A stretch of DNA of 64,000 nucleotides from an uncultured Eubacterium sp. (GCF_937958975.1 NZ_CALGRE010000002.1:13507-77506), one strand, 5' to 3'. Positions 28,703 to 37,518 are shown, counted from the first letter of the stretch. Numbers and translations: made by a program. The notes: generated by a model from the letters alone, not told the origin.

Positions 28703-28716
28703 TTAGTTTCAACTAA
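28703..28716. promoter_or_regulatory. Operator-like palindrome upstream of feoB
   Basis: TTAGTT, two bases, AACTAA: a perfect inverted repeat in the 88-bp gap between feoA and feoB, followed by another CTAA. Its half-sites resemble DtxR/IdeR half-sites (TTAGGTTAG type). It may give feoB extra iron control. Confidence 0.5.
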
Positions 28717-28733
28717 CTAATGAGTAAAAAAAA

Positions 28734-28952
28734 TTATTCCACTTCAATCATCCCGGCATCCGCTTTTCTGAGCGATAGTTCATATCCTCTCACCGTAACC
28801 TCAACCGGGTCACCAAGAGGTGCGACTTTTCTCACAAAAACATTGACGCCCTTTGTAATTCCCATATCCATAATTCTCCTTTTTACAGGACCATCACCTA
28901 TCAGTTTTTTCACTCTGACTGTCTGACCCACCTTTACTTCTCTTAACGTCAT
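28734..28952 (-). CDS. feoA: FeoA family protein, second copy
   Basis: A 72-residue SH3-like FeoA domain with KVGQTVRVKKLIGDGPVKRRIMDMGI (seen as KVGQTVRVKKL and RRIMDMGITKGV) and APLGDPVEVTVRGYELSLRK. FeoA is thought to bind FeoB and modulate transport. This copy has the classical motif pattern. It lies between the other feoA and feoB. Confidence 0.93.
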   Translation of the reverse strand: MTLREVKVGQTVRVKKLIGDGPVKRRIMDMGITKGVNVFVRKVAPLGDPVEVTVRGYELSLRKADAGMIEVE

Positions 28953-28973
28953 TATAAGGTACTCCTCTCCATA

Positions 28974-29186
28974 TTATATCATTATTTTATTTGCCATATC
29001 TTTCCCTATGGCAACTCTGGAGTCTTTGATATTAACAATAACATTTCCTCCCATCTGCGTAATAACAGTAACTGCACTGCCAACCACAAAACCAAGACTC
29101 TCTAAAAATTTTTTTGTTTCCGTTTTTCCCGATACTCTTTTGATAATATTTGATTCACCCTCTTTGGCCATTGTCAAAGGCATCAT
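28974..29186 (-). CDS. FeoA family protein, first copy
   Basis: A 70-residue FeoA-like domain, more diverged than its neighbour: FLESLGFVVGSAVTVITQMGGNVIVNIKDSRVAIGKDMANKI (seen as FLESLGFVVGS and GNVIVNIKDSRVAIG). Tandem feoA genes are common in clostridia. It is first in the operon, 53 bases from the predicted -10 element at 29243-29248. Confidence 0.9.
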   Translation of the reverse strand: MMPLTMAKEGESNIIKRVSGKTETKKFLESLGFVVGSAVTVITQMGGNVIVNIKDSRVAIGKDMANKIMI

Positions 29187-29238
29187 ACCACCCTCTCTTT
29201 TTCATCTTTGTAATAAATACATCTTATTTTCTTTTCTA

Positions 29239-29271
29239 AGTTAGTATATGCTAACTCATATTAGATGTCAA
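29239..29271 (-). promoter_or_regulatory. feo promoter with overlapping operator
   Basis: Minus strand: -35 TTGACA (29271-29266), 17-bp spacer, -10 TATACT (29248-29243). A perfect palindrome, AGTTAG-6-CTAACT (29239-29256), covers the -10 element. A metal-loaded DtxR-type repressor binding here would block transcription. Confidence 0.75.
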
Positions 29272-29349
29272 TAATTTATTTTAGCTTTTTCTAATTTTTG
29301 TTTATTTTGTCAATTATTGCTGAAAAACTATTTTCTACTTTCGTATAAG

Positions 29350-29390
29350 TTTACAAAATTTGAATTTAAAATTATAACGTGTTATAATTT
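29350..29390 (+). promoter_or_regulatory. Promoter and palindromic operator of the DtxR-type gene
   Basis: -35 TTTACA (29350-29355), 17 bp, -10 TATAAC (29373-29378). A perfect 10-bp inverted repeat (AAATTATAAC, two bases, GTTATAATTT; 29369-29390) covers the -10 element and extends to about the transcription start, as expected for autorepression. Confidence 0.7.
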
Positions 29391-29418
29391 CTTTATCTTT
29401 AATATTTAGGAGACAATT

Positions 29419-29781
29419 ATGAAAAGTAATGAATCGGCGGAAAACTATTTAGAAACAATACTTATTTTAAGCAAAAAACTTCCGGTCGTACGTTCAGTGG
29501 ATATCGCCAATGAGCTCGGCTATAAAAAATCCAGTGTAAGCATCGCTATGAAAAACTTAAGAGAAAAACATCAAATAACTGTTACTGATGCCGGTTTTAT
29601 CTACTTAACCGATGAGGGAAAGGAAATTGCGGAAATGATTTACGAGAGACATGAACTTCTCTCATCATGCCTGGAACATCTTGGTGTCTCCAAAGAAATC
29701 GCAGCTCAGGATGCATGCCGTATTGAACACGTTATCAGTAAAGAAAGTTTTGAAGCAATAAAAAAACATGTAAAATTCTAA
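29419..29781 (+). CDS. DtxR/MntR-family metal-dependent regulator
   Basis: A 120-residue regulator with an N-terminal winged helix (ESAENYLETILIL, VRSVDIANELGYKKSSVSIA) and a dimerisation/metal domain containing ERHELLSSCLEHLGVS and DACRIEHVIS, which holds the typical Glu/His/Cys ligands. It lacks the C-terminal SH3 domain of DtxR. It is divergent from feoAAB and so is the probable ferrous-iron repressor of that operon. AGGAGA precedes the ATG. Confidence 0.92.
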   Translation: MKSNESAENYLETILILSKKLPVVRSVDIANELGYKKSSVSIAMKNLREKHQITVTDAGFIYLTDEGKEIAEMIYERHELLSSCLEHLGVSKEIAAQDACRIEHVISKESFEAIKKHVKF

Positions 29782-29805
29782 AAGCACGGCAAACCGTGCT
29801 TTTAG
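29778..29805. terminator. Bidirectional terminator
   Basis: Stem CTAAAAGCACGG/CCGTGCTTTTAG with a CAAA loop, between the convergent dtxR-like and spoIIIAH genes. Confidence 0.88.
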
Positions 29806-29816
29806 AGTCACTATGA

Positions 29817-30458
29817 TTACTGTTTCTGTGTTGGTGTAATCGTTATATTGTCTACTGTCACTCCTGCTTTTCTTTTTATAACATCCTCTATTTGAGCTCT
29901 TTTCGTGTCATCAACTTCTGCATCACTAATTATAACATCTGCCTGTTTATCACTGATTGTCACAACTACATCAGTAAATCCCTTGGCTTTCAATAAGCTT
30001 TCAATTGTATTTTCTTTCTCATTCACTTCTGTCAGCTTAACCATAGATTTTACAGCCTTCTTCTTTTCACTTTCGCTGACATCATTATTGTTAATAACCT
30101 CTAATAATGTTTCTTTATTCTTTGAACGTATCTGTTCTCTGTCAAGTCTTGCCTGTGCCATGTACGAATTCATTGACATACCATTTGTGAGCACCGCTGC
30201 ACCCGGCTCCTGTGTTGTATCCTCCTCATTTTTCTTATCCTCTGCTTCCGTTTCACTTTCGCCATCTAAACTGTCGATATCACCTTTTCCAGTCAAAAGA
30301 CTGTCTTCGGAATAAATTGACTCATATGTATCACCATTTGCCTGGGCAGCTTCTTTTTTCTTATCGTTATTGTCCGCATAATTTAGGTATCCTGCTACAG
30401 CAATTAGAACTGCAAGAAATGTTACTATAAACTGGTTCTTTTTAAATATTTTTTTCAT
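29817..30458 (-). CDS. spoIIIAH: Stage III sporulation protein AH
   Basis: SpoIIIAH anchors the mother-cell side of the channel to the forespore through SpoIIQ. The 213-residue protein has one N-terminal membrane helix (FIVTFLAVLIAVAGYL), an acidic linker, and a C-terminal YscJ/FliF-like ring-building domain (LLKAKGFTDVVVTISDKQADVII in the centre, read as KGFTDVVVTISD). It is last in the spoIIIA operon. Confidence 0.93.
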   Translation of the reverse strand: MKKIFKKNQFIVTFLAVLIAVAGYLNYADNNDKKKEAAQANGDTYESIYSEDSLLTGKGDIDSLDGESETEAEDKKNEEDTTQEPGAAVLTNGMSMNSYMAQARLDREQIRSKNKETLLEVINNNDVSESEKKKAVKSMVKLTEVNEKENTIESLLKAKGFTDVVVTISDKQADVIISDAEVDDTKRAQIEDVIKRKAGVTVDNITITPTQKQ

Positions 30459-30473
30459 GTTACCCCCTCGTCA

Positions 30474-31019
30474 TTAACCAATTTCTATTACAGATATTTT
30501 ATGTACCGGAATGTCAAACAATGCTGATAACATATTTATTATCTCTTCTTTTTTTGATGAATTTGATATTCCTTTTCCCATTACAGCAATTCCCTCAACT
30601 TCAGGATAAATCTCTTTCACCACATAAGGATTTTCTCCATTTTCATTTTCAAAAATTACTGTACTTCTCTTTTGACTGCTACTGTTTTCATTATTATTCT
30701 CCTGTTTACTGTTTGATACTGAATTTTCACTATCTTCCTTTAGTACCTTTTCATTACCTGATTTCAAAGTAATCATAACCGAAACATTAGATACTCCTTT
30801 TATGCTTCCAATGAGATTGGTAACTTTTGATTCCAAGCCGCTCTGATAATTTTCTTCTCTCTCTTTGCCAATTGTTGTAACTTCTTCTGTCTTCCCTACA
30901 TTCCTCTCACTTTCAAAATATGAAGCTCCTATCAACAATATTCCTGCCACAACTAAAAGAATTAATTTTTCTTTTCCAATATTTTTAATTTCCTTTATTT
31001 TCTTCAGATTGCTCTTCAT
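30474..31019 (-). CDS. spoIIIAG: Stage III sporulation protein AG
   Basis: Ring-forming channel component. One N-terminal membrane helix (LILLVVAGILLIGASYF) precedes a domain with VTNLIGSIKGVSNVSVMITL and a C-terminal GIAVMGKGISNSSKKEEI segment typical of SpoIIIAG. The ATG at 31019 gives 181 residues and overlaps spoIIIAF by 35 bp; the ribosome binding site is not strong, and an upstream in-frame ATG at 31094 would add 25 untypical residues. Confidence 0.9.
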   Translation of the reverse strand: MKSNLKKIKEIKNIGKEKLILLVVAGILLIGASYFESERNVGKTEEVTTIGKEREENYQSGLESKVTNLIGSIKGVSNVSVMITLKSGNEKVLKEDSENSVSNSKQENNNENSSSQKRSTVIFENENGENPYVVKEIYPEVEGIAVMGKGISNSSKKEEIINMLSALFDIPVHKISVIEIG

Positions 31020-31308
31020 ATTTTTCACTAATCCTCTCAAACATTTTGGTCTGAATTTCTTCCATATCCCCCTCGTAATTTGTATTGAAATCAATATTTA
31101 CTTTATAGTATTTTTCAATCATTTTACCAATGTCCAATTTAGAATTTTTTATATGAATAATGGGATTAAAAATAATTAATAAAAGCAGCAAGCCGGCAAA
31201 TAGTTTAATATACTTTTTACAACTTTTTTCCGGAAATATATTTAAAATTAATGTAATAACAAGCATAAATATACAAATATTTTTAATATATCCATAAACA
31301 AATTCCAT
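30985..31308 (-). CDS. spoIIIAF: Stage III sporulation protein AF
   Basis: A 107-residue protein with two membrane helices (IKNICIFMLVITLILNIF and FAGLLLLLIIFNPIIHI) and a short soluble tail, much shorter than Bacillus SpoIIIAF (about 206 residues), as is common in clostridia. Identification rests on the gene position between AE and AG and the helix pattern. Confidence 0.85.
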   Translation of the reverse strand: MEFVYGYIKNICIFMLVITLILNIFPEKSCKKYIKLFAGLLLLLIIFNPIIHIKNSKLDIGKMIEKYYKVNIDFNTNYEGDMEEIQTKMFERISEKYEEQSEENKGN

Positions 31309-31324
31309 TCTCTTCTCTCCCCTC

Positions 31325-32470
31325 TTATTCCTTTCCCGTCACCAAACAAATAATTGCAATGCTGATAATAAATAAAAGTGCTGCTCCTACAATCACTTTA
31401 GTCAACATTTTAATTCCCTCCTGTACACATCCCATACTGCCTATAATTCTTCTGTCTGCAATTGGTTGTACCACTGCGGCTCCAATCTGCATCGATATTG
31501 AATATAGTTGTATTTTTAGATAGGGAACTGCACAAAATACGATTATCATAATAATTGTAAATCCCCCGATTGTATTTTTTATTAAATTTACGGAACCTAA
31601 AACGATTCCTGTCATAGCATCTGTACTATCTCCCACAACCGGCAAAGCGCCTAACACTTTTCTTACCGCTGTATTTTTTGCCCCGTCAACAGCCGGCAGT
31701 ATTAATGCCTGAATTATATTTAATCCAGCAACAATTCCCACAATCGTTTTATTAATAAAATTCACAAAATTTTTTATAATGTCTGTTGTTTTGGACAAAA
31801 AGTCTTCTTTAGAAATATTATTTACAAGGCTTACTGATACATATACCTTTATTAAAGGAATCAAAATATTGATAAAGATAAACTCTACAACGCCTATAAT
31901 AACAAGTGTCAGCTGGTAAAAACCCGCAGCAGAAACTTGTCCTGTTATTGCTATCGAAATAAAATATGCCGGAATAATTCCACACATAAAATCTAATAAC
32001 AGCTTTACAAAATCTGATGCCAGGATACAAAAACTGTCAAATAATGTTATCATTAGCGTTATAATTAACAAATAACAGATATAAAATCCGGTTCCGGATA
32101 TACTTTCACTGGAAAAAACATTTGCAAAGTTAGTAAAAAAAGCAGATATAATTACAATTAACAAAAGATTTCCCAACGTTTTCTCCACCAGACTGATATC
32201 CCCAATTGTTTTTTGATATATGGTTTCTGCACAGCTTTTCATTACTTCTAAAATGTTACCATTCATAATTTCATCCAGCATCTTTTTAATATTTAAGTCT
32301 TCATACCCATTCTTTTTTAGGGCTTTACTGCTTTCTTTTATATCAAAATCCTCTATAGAAATATATGTTTCTGTTTCATCCAAAATATCCTCAGCATGAA
32401 TCTGCACTGGTACAAGTAATCCGCTATATATAAATATCAAAACAAAAACTATAAATACTTTTTTTCCCAT
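31325..32470 (-). CDS. spoIIIAE: Stage III sporulation protein AE
   Basis: Polytopic membrane protein of 381 residues with a signal-like N-terminus, a short extracytoplasmic region, and several membrane helices. Landmarks include LGALPVVGDSTDAMTGIVLGS and GAAVVQPIADRRIIGSMG (both family-typical). It is part of the mother-cell to forespore feeding channel. Confidence 0.93.
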   Translation of the reverse strand: MGKKVFIVFVLIFIYSGLLVPVQIHAEDILDETETYISIEDFDIKESSKALKKNGYEDLNIKKMLDEIMNGNILEVMKSCAETIYQKTIGDISLVEKTLGNLLLIVIISAFFTNFANVFSSESISGTGFYICYLLIITLMITLFDSFCILASDFVKLLLDFMCGIIPAYFISIAITGQVSAAGFYQLTLVIIGVVEFIFINILIPLIKVYVSVSLVNNISKEDFLSKTTDIIKNFVNFINKTIVGIVAGLNIIQALILPAVDGAKNTAVRKVLGALPVVGDSTDAMTGIVLGSVNLIKNTIGGFTIIMIIVFCAVPYLKIQLYSISMQIGAAVVQPIADRRIIGSMGCVQEGIKMLTKVIVGAALLFIISIAIICLVTGKE

Positions 32471-32487
32471 ACTCTTCCCAACTACTA

Positions 32488-32868
32488 TTATGTCAACAGA
32501 TTGCTGACAGCCGAAATCAATTCTACAAAGACCGGCAGACTAATCACTAACACTGTTAATTTTCCAAAAATCTGTATCTGATTTGCTACAGCTGTATAAC
32601 CGCAATCTTTTGAAATATCAGATGATATCTCTGAGATAAACGTAATTCCTGTAATTTTCAATAGAATTTTAATATATTCTTTGCTAATTGATGTAAGTCC
32701 CGAAAGCCTGTCCACAACTTCTACGATATCCGAGACCCTCGACAGAGAATATAAAAAGATAAATATACAGGCTATCACAGAAATCATAATACCGTATTCA
32801 GGTTTTATTGATTTAAACTGAATGGCAAGAAGAACCGCAACCATTCCTATAATCCCAATTGTCAACAT
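32488..32868 (-). CDS. spoIIIAD: Stage III sporulation protein AD
   Basis: A 126-residue membrane protein with about four helices and the SpoIIIAC/AD pattern (ISKEYIKILLKITGITFISE, SSDISKDCGYTAVANQI). It is homologous to, but longer than, SpoIIIAC next to it. Confidence 0.93.
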   Translation of the reverse strand: MLTIGIIGMVAVLLAIQFKSIKPEYGIMISVIACIFIFLYSLSRVSDIVEVVDRLSGLTSISKEYIKILLKITGITFISEISSDISKDCGYTAVANQIQIFGKLTVLVISLPVFVELISAVSNLLT

Positions 32869-32888
32869 ATCTTTACCCGCTCTCTTAT

Positions 32889-33089
32889 CTATAAATCAAA
32901 AAGTTTTTGAATTGTTTTAAATAAATCATATATGTACGGTACAATCCACATCAATACAAGAATTAAACCTGCCAGACTGGTAAGAAATGCCTGTTCCTCT
33001 CTACCACTGTGTTTTAAAATCTGACTCACTACCGAAACTATAATTCCTACTGCCGCAATTTTAAATATTAAACTTATTTCCATAATCAT
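32889..33089 (-). CDS. spoIIIAC: Stage III sporulation protein AC
   Basis: A 66-residue protein with two membrane helices: IFKIAAVGIIVSVVSQILK and FLTSLAGLILVLMWIVPYI. Length and sequence match SpoIIIAC. Confidence 0.93.
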   Translation of the reverse strand: MIMEISLIFKIAAVGIIVSVVSQILKHSGREEQAFLTSLAGLILVLMWIVPYIYDLFKTIQKLFDL

Positions 33090-33107
33090 TTTCTGCCTTT
33101 CATATAT

Positions 33108-33629
33108 TTATAGTAAAACTATCGCTATAAACATTCCGGCAACAACACCCAATGTTCTGTATATTTTACATTTTTCTGTCTTGATTTTATTAAGTTCACC
33201 AATAATACTGTCAATCTGATTTTTTGTATTTTCTATATTATGAATCTGAGTTTCTCTGTCAGTAATTCCCAGACATTCCCCCAATTCACCTATGATACGA
33301 ATATCCTGATTTGTCAATTTGGTATGATTTTTTATATTTTTTTGTACCGAGGCATCCCACGCCTCCTTTAACGTCTTATTATTCTGTGTCAAATCATCGA
33401 CAATTGTTTCAAAAAAAATCGAAAAAATACCACCCGATTGTCTGGATATTTTAGATAATGCCTCGACGATTCCTGAATTGCAATATTTAATTTCGCCTTC
33501 TAACAGTAACAGATTTTTTTTCATTCTCTCTAAATGTTTTATCCTTAAAACGTAATCGTTTCCCAATGAAAACCCAATTGCACTACAGCCGCAGACTATC
33601 ATTATGCATCCACATATTTTTAATAACAT
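33108..33629 (-). CDS. spoIIIAB: Stage III sporulation protein AB
   Basis: A 173-residue type-II-secretion GspF-like protein with one helix at each end and a helical cytoplasmic centre. It carries LLLLEGEIKYCNSGIVEAL and LGECLGITDRETQIHNIE, typical for SpoIIIAB. It overlaps spoIIIAA by 10 bp. Confidence 0.92.
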   Translation of the reverse strand: MLLKICGCIMIVCGCSAIGFSLGNDYVLRIKHLERMKKNLLLLEGEIKYCNSGIVEALSKISRQSGGIFSIFFETIVDDLTQNNKTLKEAWDASVQKNIKNHTKLTNQDIRIIGELGECLGITDRETQIHNIENTKNQIDSIIGELNKIKTEKCKIYRTLGVVAGMFIAIVLL

Positions 33630-34465
33630 ATGTATTCACCCTTTTCTTTAATTACAACTATATTTTTAAAAAATGTTAAAAGGTCTTGTCCCATTTTATT
33701 TTTTGCATCTTCAACACTTTCCCCATGCAAGGTTGCAATTACAACCACTCCACTCACACTCGCATACCTTAACGCAGTCATATCCTCAGTACCACCAATT
33801 TCATCTACAGCAATAACTTGTGGTCCCATTGCTCTCACTGCCATTAAAATTCCATCTTTCTTATTACAGTTACTAATAATGTCGGTTCTTTTTCCTAAAT
33901 CTATTGTTGGGATTCCTCTAAAGGTTCCCGCAATCTCATTTCTTTCATCTATGACACAAATACTTGTCCCTCTTTTATTATTACTAATGTTTTTGATTAA
34001 ATCTCTTAATAAAGTAGTCTTTCCCAATCCCGGTGGCGAAATAATTAAAGTATGTCTCAATCTCTCATTTAAATGAATTTTTTTATATACATCAAATGAA
34101 CAATTTTCAATCTGGTGACACACTCTTATATTTAAAAACATAATATTTTTTAATCCTGTTATACTTCCATTGTCGGTCACTGCTACGCCTCCAAAACCAA
34201 TTCTATGTCCTCCGGGAACAGATAAAAAACCGTTTTTAATATTATCTTCATACGCATATGCAGAATACTCTGTTGCAATATTAAATGTATCTTTAATATC
34301 ACCTTCTGTGACAATTACATGCTCTAAGACAACTTCATTATTAATAAAATTAATAATCAAAGGTTTTCCAATCCTCATTCTTATTTCTGTAATACTGTTC
34401 TTATGACACAAAGATTGAATACAGCCTCGAATTTTTTCATTAAAATAATTTGATATCTCTCTCAT
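33620..34465 (-). CDS. spoIIIAA: Stage III sporulation protein AA, AAA ATPase
   Basis: ATPase of 281 residues thought to drive the SpoIIIA channel. Walker A is PPGLGKTTLLRD, Walker B is VIAVDEIGG, and FLSVPGGHRIGFGGVAV lies in the N-terminal domain. The ATG at 34465 has AAGGAGA seven bases upstream; an ATG six bases earlier touches the ribosome binding site. It heads an operon of eight genes with gaps of 20 bp or less or overlaps. The operon is transcribed divergently from the NodB gene. Confidence 0.94.
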   Translation of the reverse strand: MREISNYFNEKIRGCIQSLCHKNSITEIRMRIGKPLIINFINNEVVLEHVIVTEGDIKDTFNIATEYSAYAYEDNIKNGFLSVPGGHRIGFGGVAVTDNGSITGLKNIMFLNIRVCHQIENCSFDVYKKIHLNERLRHTLIISPPGLGKTTLLRDLIKNISNNKRGTSICVIDERNEIAGTFRGIPTIDLGKRTDIISNCNKKDGILMAVRAMGPQVIAVDEIGGTEDMTALRYASVSGVVVIATLHGESVEDAKNKMGQDLLTFFKNIVVIKEKGEYICY

Positions 34466-34577
34466 TTTCATTCTCCTTATCAAAAATATATGAACAAATA
34501 AATAGATTATTCTATTTACTTTTAAATTTATCTACTGTAAAATTAAAATAAAATAACAAAAGAAAGAAGGAATGAGA

Positions 34578-35876
34578 ATGAATAAACAAAAGACTTATTT
34601 GTATAAGGTTTTGATTTTATGCTTTACAATCATTGTTTTATCAGCGTCTATGGTATTCATAGGCATTTCATCGAATCACAGCTTAAATGCTGAGGAAGCT
34701 GTAGAAACAACAGAAGCTTCAACAGCTTTCGCATATAACCCGATAACAAAAATCAAATTAAACCACACTTCGATTACAATAAAAGAAGGCAAAAAGAGTG
34801 TTATAAAAGCTACAGTGAAATACGGAAAAAATACCTCTTTAAAAAACGAATCTTATGTATGGACCAGTAAAAACCCTTCTATTGCCACCGTCACTTCCAA
34901 AGGAAAAGTAAAGGCAATAAAAGCCGGAAAAACTTACATAATATGCAGAAGCGAAAGCGGAGCAGTGAAAGCACGATGCAAAGTTATCGTGCGGGAACCA
35001 TATAATGCTATTAAAAGCCTTAAACTTGATAAAGACCAAATGAGGCTCAATAAAAGCGATAAAAGAACACTGAAACCTACAATTACATATAGCAGGAAAA
35101 ATCGCAAAAATTACGCTTCTGAGCCTGTTATTTGGAGTAGTAATAATGATAAAATTGCCACGGTAAATCAAAAGGGTGTAGTTACCGGAAAATCAAACGG
35201 AACAACATATATTAAGCTCACATCAAAATACTCCAACAAATCTGTCAAATGTAAAGTTATTGTGCAAAAAACAAAGTATATTGCAATTACCTTTGATGAT
35301 GGTCCGGGAGAATATACCGATACTTTATTAGATGCTCTCCAAAAATATCATAGTAAAGCTACATTCTTTGTTCTCGGAAACCGTGTTGATTCCTACAGTA
35401 GTCAGCTGAAACGTGAATATGAACTCGGTATGGAAGTTGGCAGTCATACATATGCTCACAAAAATTTAAAAACACTTTCAAAAAAAGAAATTATCAGTGA
35501 AATTTCTAAGACAAACAAAGCCGTAAAAAAAATAACCGGCAAGAACCCTACAGTTCTCCGACCTCCGTACGGAAATTATAACGAAACCGTAAGCAAAAAT
35601 GCCGGTGTTCCAATGATTTACTGGTCTGTTGACACGGAAGACTGGAAATATAAAAATGCAAACTATGTAAAGAAAACCATTTTAAATAAAGCCGGTGACG
35701 GAGAAATTATACTATTACATGATATCCATGAGACGTCTGTACAGGGCTTTATCAAGGCATTGCCAAAGCTTAGAAAAAAAGGTTATGAAATGGTAACAAT
35801 CAGCGAATTATACGCTGTAAAAGGAAAGAAAATGAAAAATGGCGTAATGTACTATGGACCGCGTTATGACAAATAA
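34578..35876 (+). CDS. Secreted polysaccharide deacetylase with two Big2 modules
   Basis: Protein of 432 residues: N-terminal membrane/signal segment (about 11-30), two Big2 modules (about 57-138 and 145-230), then a carbohydrate esterase 4 NodB domain. The NodB motifs are all present: TFDDGP (238-243), HTYAH (290-294), RPPYGNYN, DTEDW and LLHD, so it should be an active metal-dependent deacetylase of peptidoglycan or another N-acetylated glycan. The ATG at 34578 is better spaced from AAGGA than the one at 34572. Next to spoIIIA, but divergent, so sporulation involvement is only possible. Confidence 0.92.
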   Translation: MNKQKTYLYKVLILCFTIIVLSASMVFIGISSNHSLNAEEAVETTEASTAFAYNPITKIKLNHTSITIKEGKKSVIKATVKYGKNTSLKNESYVWTSKNPSIATVTSKGKVKAIKAGKTYIICRSESGAVKARCKVIVREPYNAIKSLKLDKDQMRLNKSDKRTLKPTITYSRKNRKNYASEPVIWSSNNDKIATVNQKGVVTGKSNGTTYIKLTSKYSNKSVKCKVIVQKTKYIAITFDDGPGEYTDTLLDALQKYHSKATFFVLGNRVDSYSSQLKREYELGMEVGSHTYAHKNLKTLSKKEIISEISKTNKAVKKITGKNPTVLRPPYGNYNETVSKNAGVPMIYWSVDTEDWKYKNANYVKKTILNKAGDGEIILLHDIHETSVQGFIKALPKLRKKGYEMVTISELYAVKGKKMKNGVMYYGPRYDK

Positions 35877-35884
35877 AAATCTAT

Positions 35885-35932
35885 AAAAAATGTCTATTGC
35901 ATTTCTTCTTAGAATGCAATAGACATTTTTTA
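35885..35932. terminator. Bidirectional terminator
   Basis: An 18-bp perfect stem (35885-35902 and 35914-35931) with T-rich and A-rich flanks between the convergent deacetylase and ABC ATPase genes. Confidence 0.9.
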
Positions 35933-35946
35933 TAATCACTCTTTAT

Positions 35947-36699
35947 CTACAATACTTTAGATAGGAAAGTCTTTGTTCTCTCGCTTCTTGGATTATCAAA
36001 AATCTGCGAAGGAGTTCCCTCTTCAATAATTCTTCCTTCATCCATAAAAATAACTCTGGATGCCACTTCTCTGGCAAATCCCATCTCATGAGTGACAACA
36101 ACCATCGTCATTCCCTGACTTGCCAAATCTTTCATAATTGCTAATACCTCTCCTACCATCTCCGGGTCAAGCGCTGATGTCGGCTCGTCAAATAACATAA
36201 CGTCCGGCTCCATACATAAAGCTCTTGCAATTGCAACTCTCTGCTTTTGTCCACCTGATAACTGTGCCGGATATGCCCCTGCCCTGTTTTCCAAGTTAAC
36301 AGTCTTTAAAAGACTCATCGCTTTAGCTGTCGCTTCCTCTTTAGATTTTTTCAATAATTTCATAGGTGCAATCGTCATATTTTTCAAAACCGTCATATGA
36401 GGAAACAGATTAAAATGTTGGAATACCATTCCCATCTTTTGACGATGCTTGTTAATATTTATTTTTTTATCTGTAACATCCACATCTTCGAAAATAATCT
36501 TTCCTTCTGTTGGAACCTCCAACAGATTTAAGGTGCGAAGCATCGTCGACTTTCCGGAACCGGAAGGCCCGATAATAACTACCACTTCCCCTTTATTTAT
36601 TTCCAGATTCACACCATCAAGAGCCTTGATTTTTCCGCCTTTATAGTATTTTTTTATTCCCTCTGCTTTTATTAGAGACTTCAAACTATCGTTCATCAT
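35947..36699 (-). CDS. Polar amino acid ABC importer ATPase (GlnQ-like)
   Basis: A 250-residue ATPase with GPSGSGKSTMLR, VFQHFNLFPHMTVL, LSGGQKQRVAIARAL and VMLFDEPTSALDPEM, the amino-acid importer type. The start has GGAGG and overlaps the permease stop by 14 bp. Its operon partners are the permease at 36686 and the binding protein at 37519. Confidence 0.95.
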   Translation of the reverse strand: MMNDSLKSLIKAEGIKKYYKGGKIKALDGVNLEINKGEVVVIIGPSGSGKSTMLRTLNLLEVPTEGKIIFEDVDVTDKKININKHRQKMGMVFQHFNLFPHMTVLKNMTIAPMKLLKKSKEEATAKAMSLLKTVNLENRAGAYPAQLSGGQKQRVAIARALCMEPDVMLFDEPTSALDPEMVGEVLAIMKDLASQGMTMVVVTHEMGFAREVASRVIFMDEGRIIEEGTPSQIFDNPRSERTKTFLSKVL

Positions 36700-37456
36700 T
36701 TCTCAGCCTCCTTTCCAATTTTCCAAGAAGCCAGGTAGAGAACATAACCATAACTAAATAGACAATTGCCACCACAATCAAAGGTACAAAAGCTAAATAA
36801 GTTGCTGCTCTGACAGAATCTCCTGCCCTTGTCAAATCCATTAAACCTATATATCCACATACAGATGTTTCTTTTAACAAAACGATAAATTCATTTCCCA
36901 GAGTTGGAAGAACATTTTTAAAAGCCTGAGGGATAATGACAAATAACATTGTCTGCGTATAATTAAATCCCAGACTCCTTCCTGCCTCTGTCTGACCGAT
37001 ATCGATAGACATAATTCCACTTCTGAATATTTCTGCAACATAGGCACCGGAATTAATTCCAAAAGCTAAAATTGCTATTGCCAAATTGGCGTCTGTACTG
37101 GCACCTGCAAATACGATAAAAAATATAATCATTATCTGAACTACTACCGGTGTTCCTCTTATAACCGTCAGGTAAATTTTACAAAGCAAATTAAAAATTG
37201 CCAAAAATGCTTTTCCGGCTCCTTTATTCATTTCTGTATATGTTCTATCATATGTTGTTCTGACAACAGCAATCAAGGCTCCGATTAATACCCCTACTAA
37301 GAGAGCCCCAAATGTTATAATTAATGTATTTTCCAGTCCGGTAATATATAACTTCCATCTATCTTTTTCTAAAAATGCCAACTCAAACTGTCTTTTTAAA
37401 CTAATAGCCGGAATCATATCCATTTTCAAAAATAAATTACTAATAAAATTGTGCAT
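36686..37456 (-). CDS. Polar amino acid ABC importer permease (GlnP-like)
   Basis: A 256-residue HisM/GlnP-type permease. The loop GQTEAGRSLGFNYTQTMLFV and the IRGTPVVVQI segment are characteristic. Three to five membrane helices are visible. It follows the binding-protein gene across a 62-bp gap that holds a strong hairpin. Confidence 0.94.
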   Translation of the reverse strand: MHNFISNLFLKMDMIPAISLKRQFELAFLEKDRWKLYITGLENTLIITFGALLVGVLIGALIAVVRTTYDRTYTEMNKGAGKAFLAIFNLLCKIYLTVIRGTPVVVQIMIIFFIVFAGASTDANLAIAILAFGINSGAYVAEIFRSGIMSIDIGQTEAGRSLGFNYTQTMLFVIIPQAFKNVLPTLGNEFIVLLKETSVCGYIGLMDLTRAGDSVRAATYLAFVPLIVVAIVYLVMVMFSTWLLGKLERRLRNDER

Positions 37457-37470
37457 TTCTACCTCTTTTT

Positions 37471-37505
37471 AAAGGCTGCCGTTATTTTATTTAACGGCAG
37501 CCTTT
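37471..37505 (-). promoter_or_regulatory. Intra-operon hairpin between binding protein and permease
   Basis: Perfect 14-bp stem (AAAGGCTGCCGTTA/TAACGGCAGCCTTT). No T run follows on the minus strand; the permease ribosome binding site AGAGG does. It looks like a 3' stabiliser or partial attenuator that raises binding protein over permease. Confidence 0.65.
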
Positions 37506-37518
37506 AATATTCTATGTA

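Noticed and set aside
34485..34505. A sigma-E-like promoter for spoIIIA (CATATATT with GAATAAT)
   Set aside because: The predicted start would fall on the ribosome binding site of spoIIIAA, leaving no usable leader.
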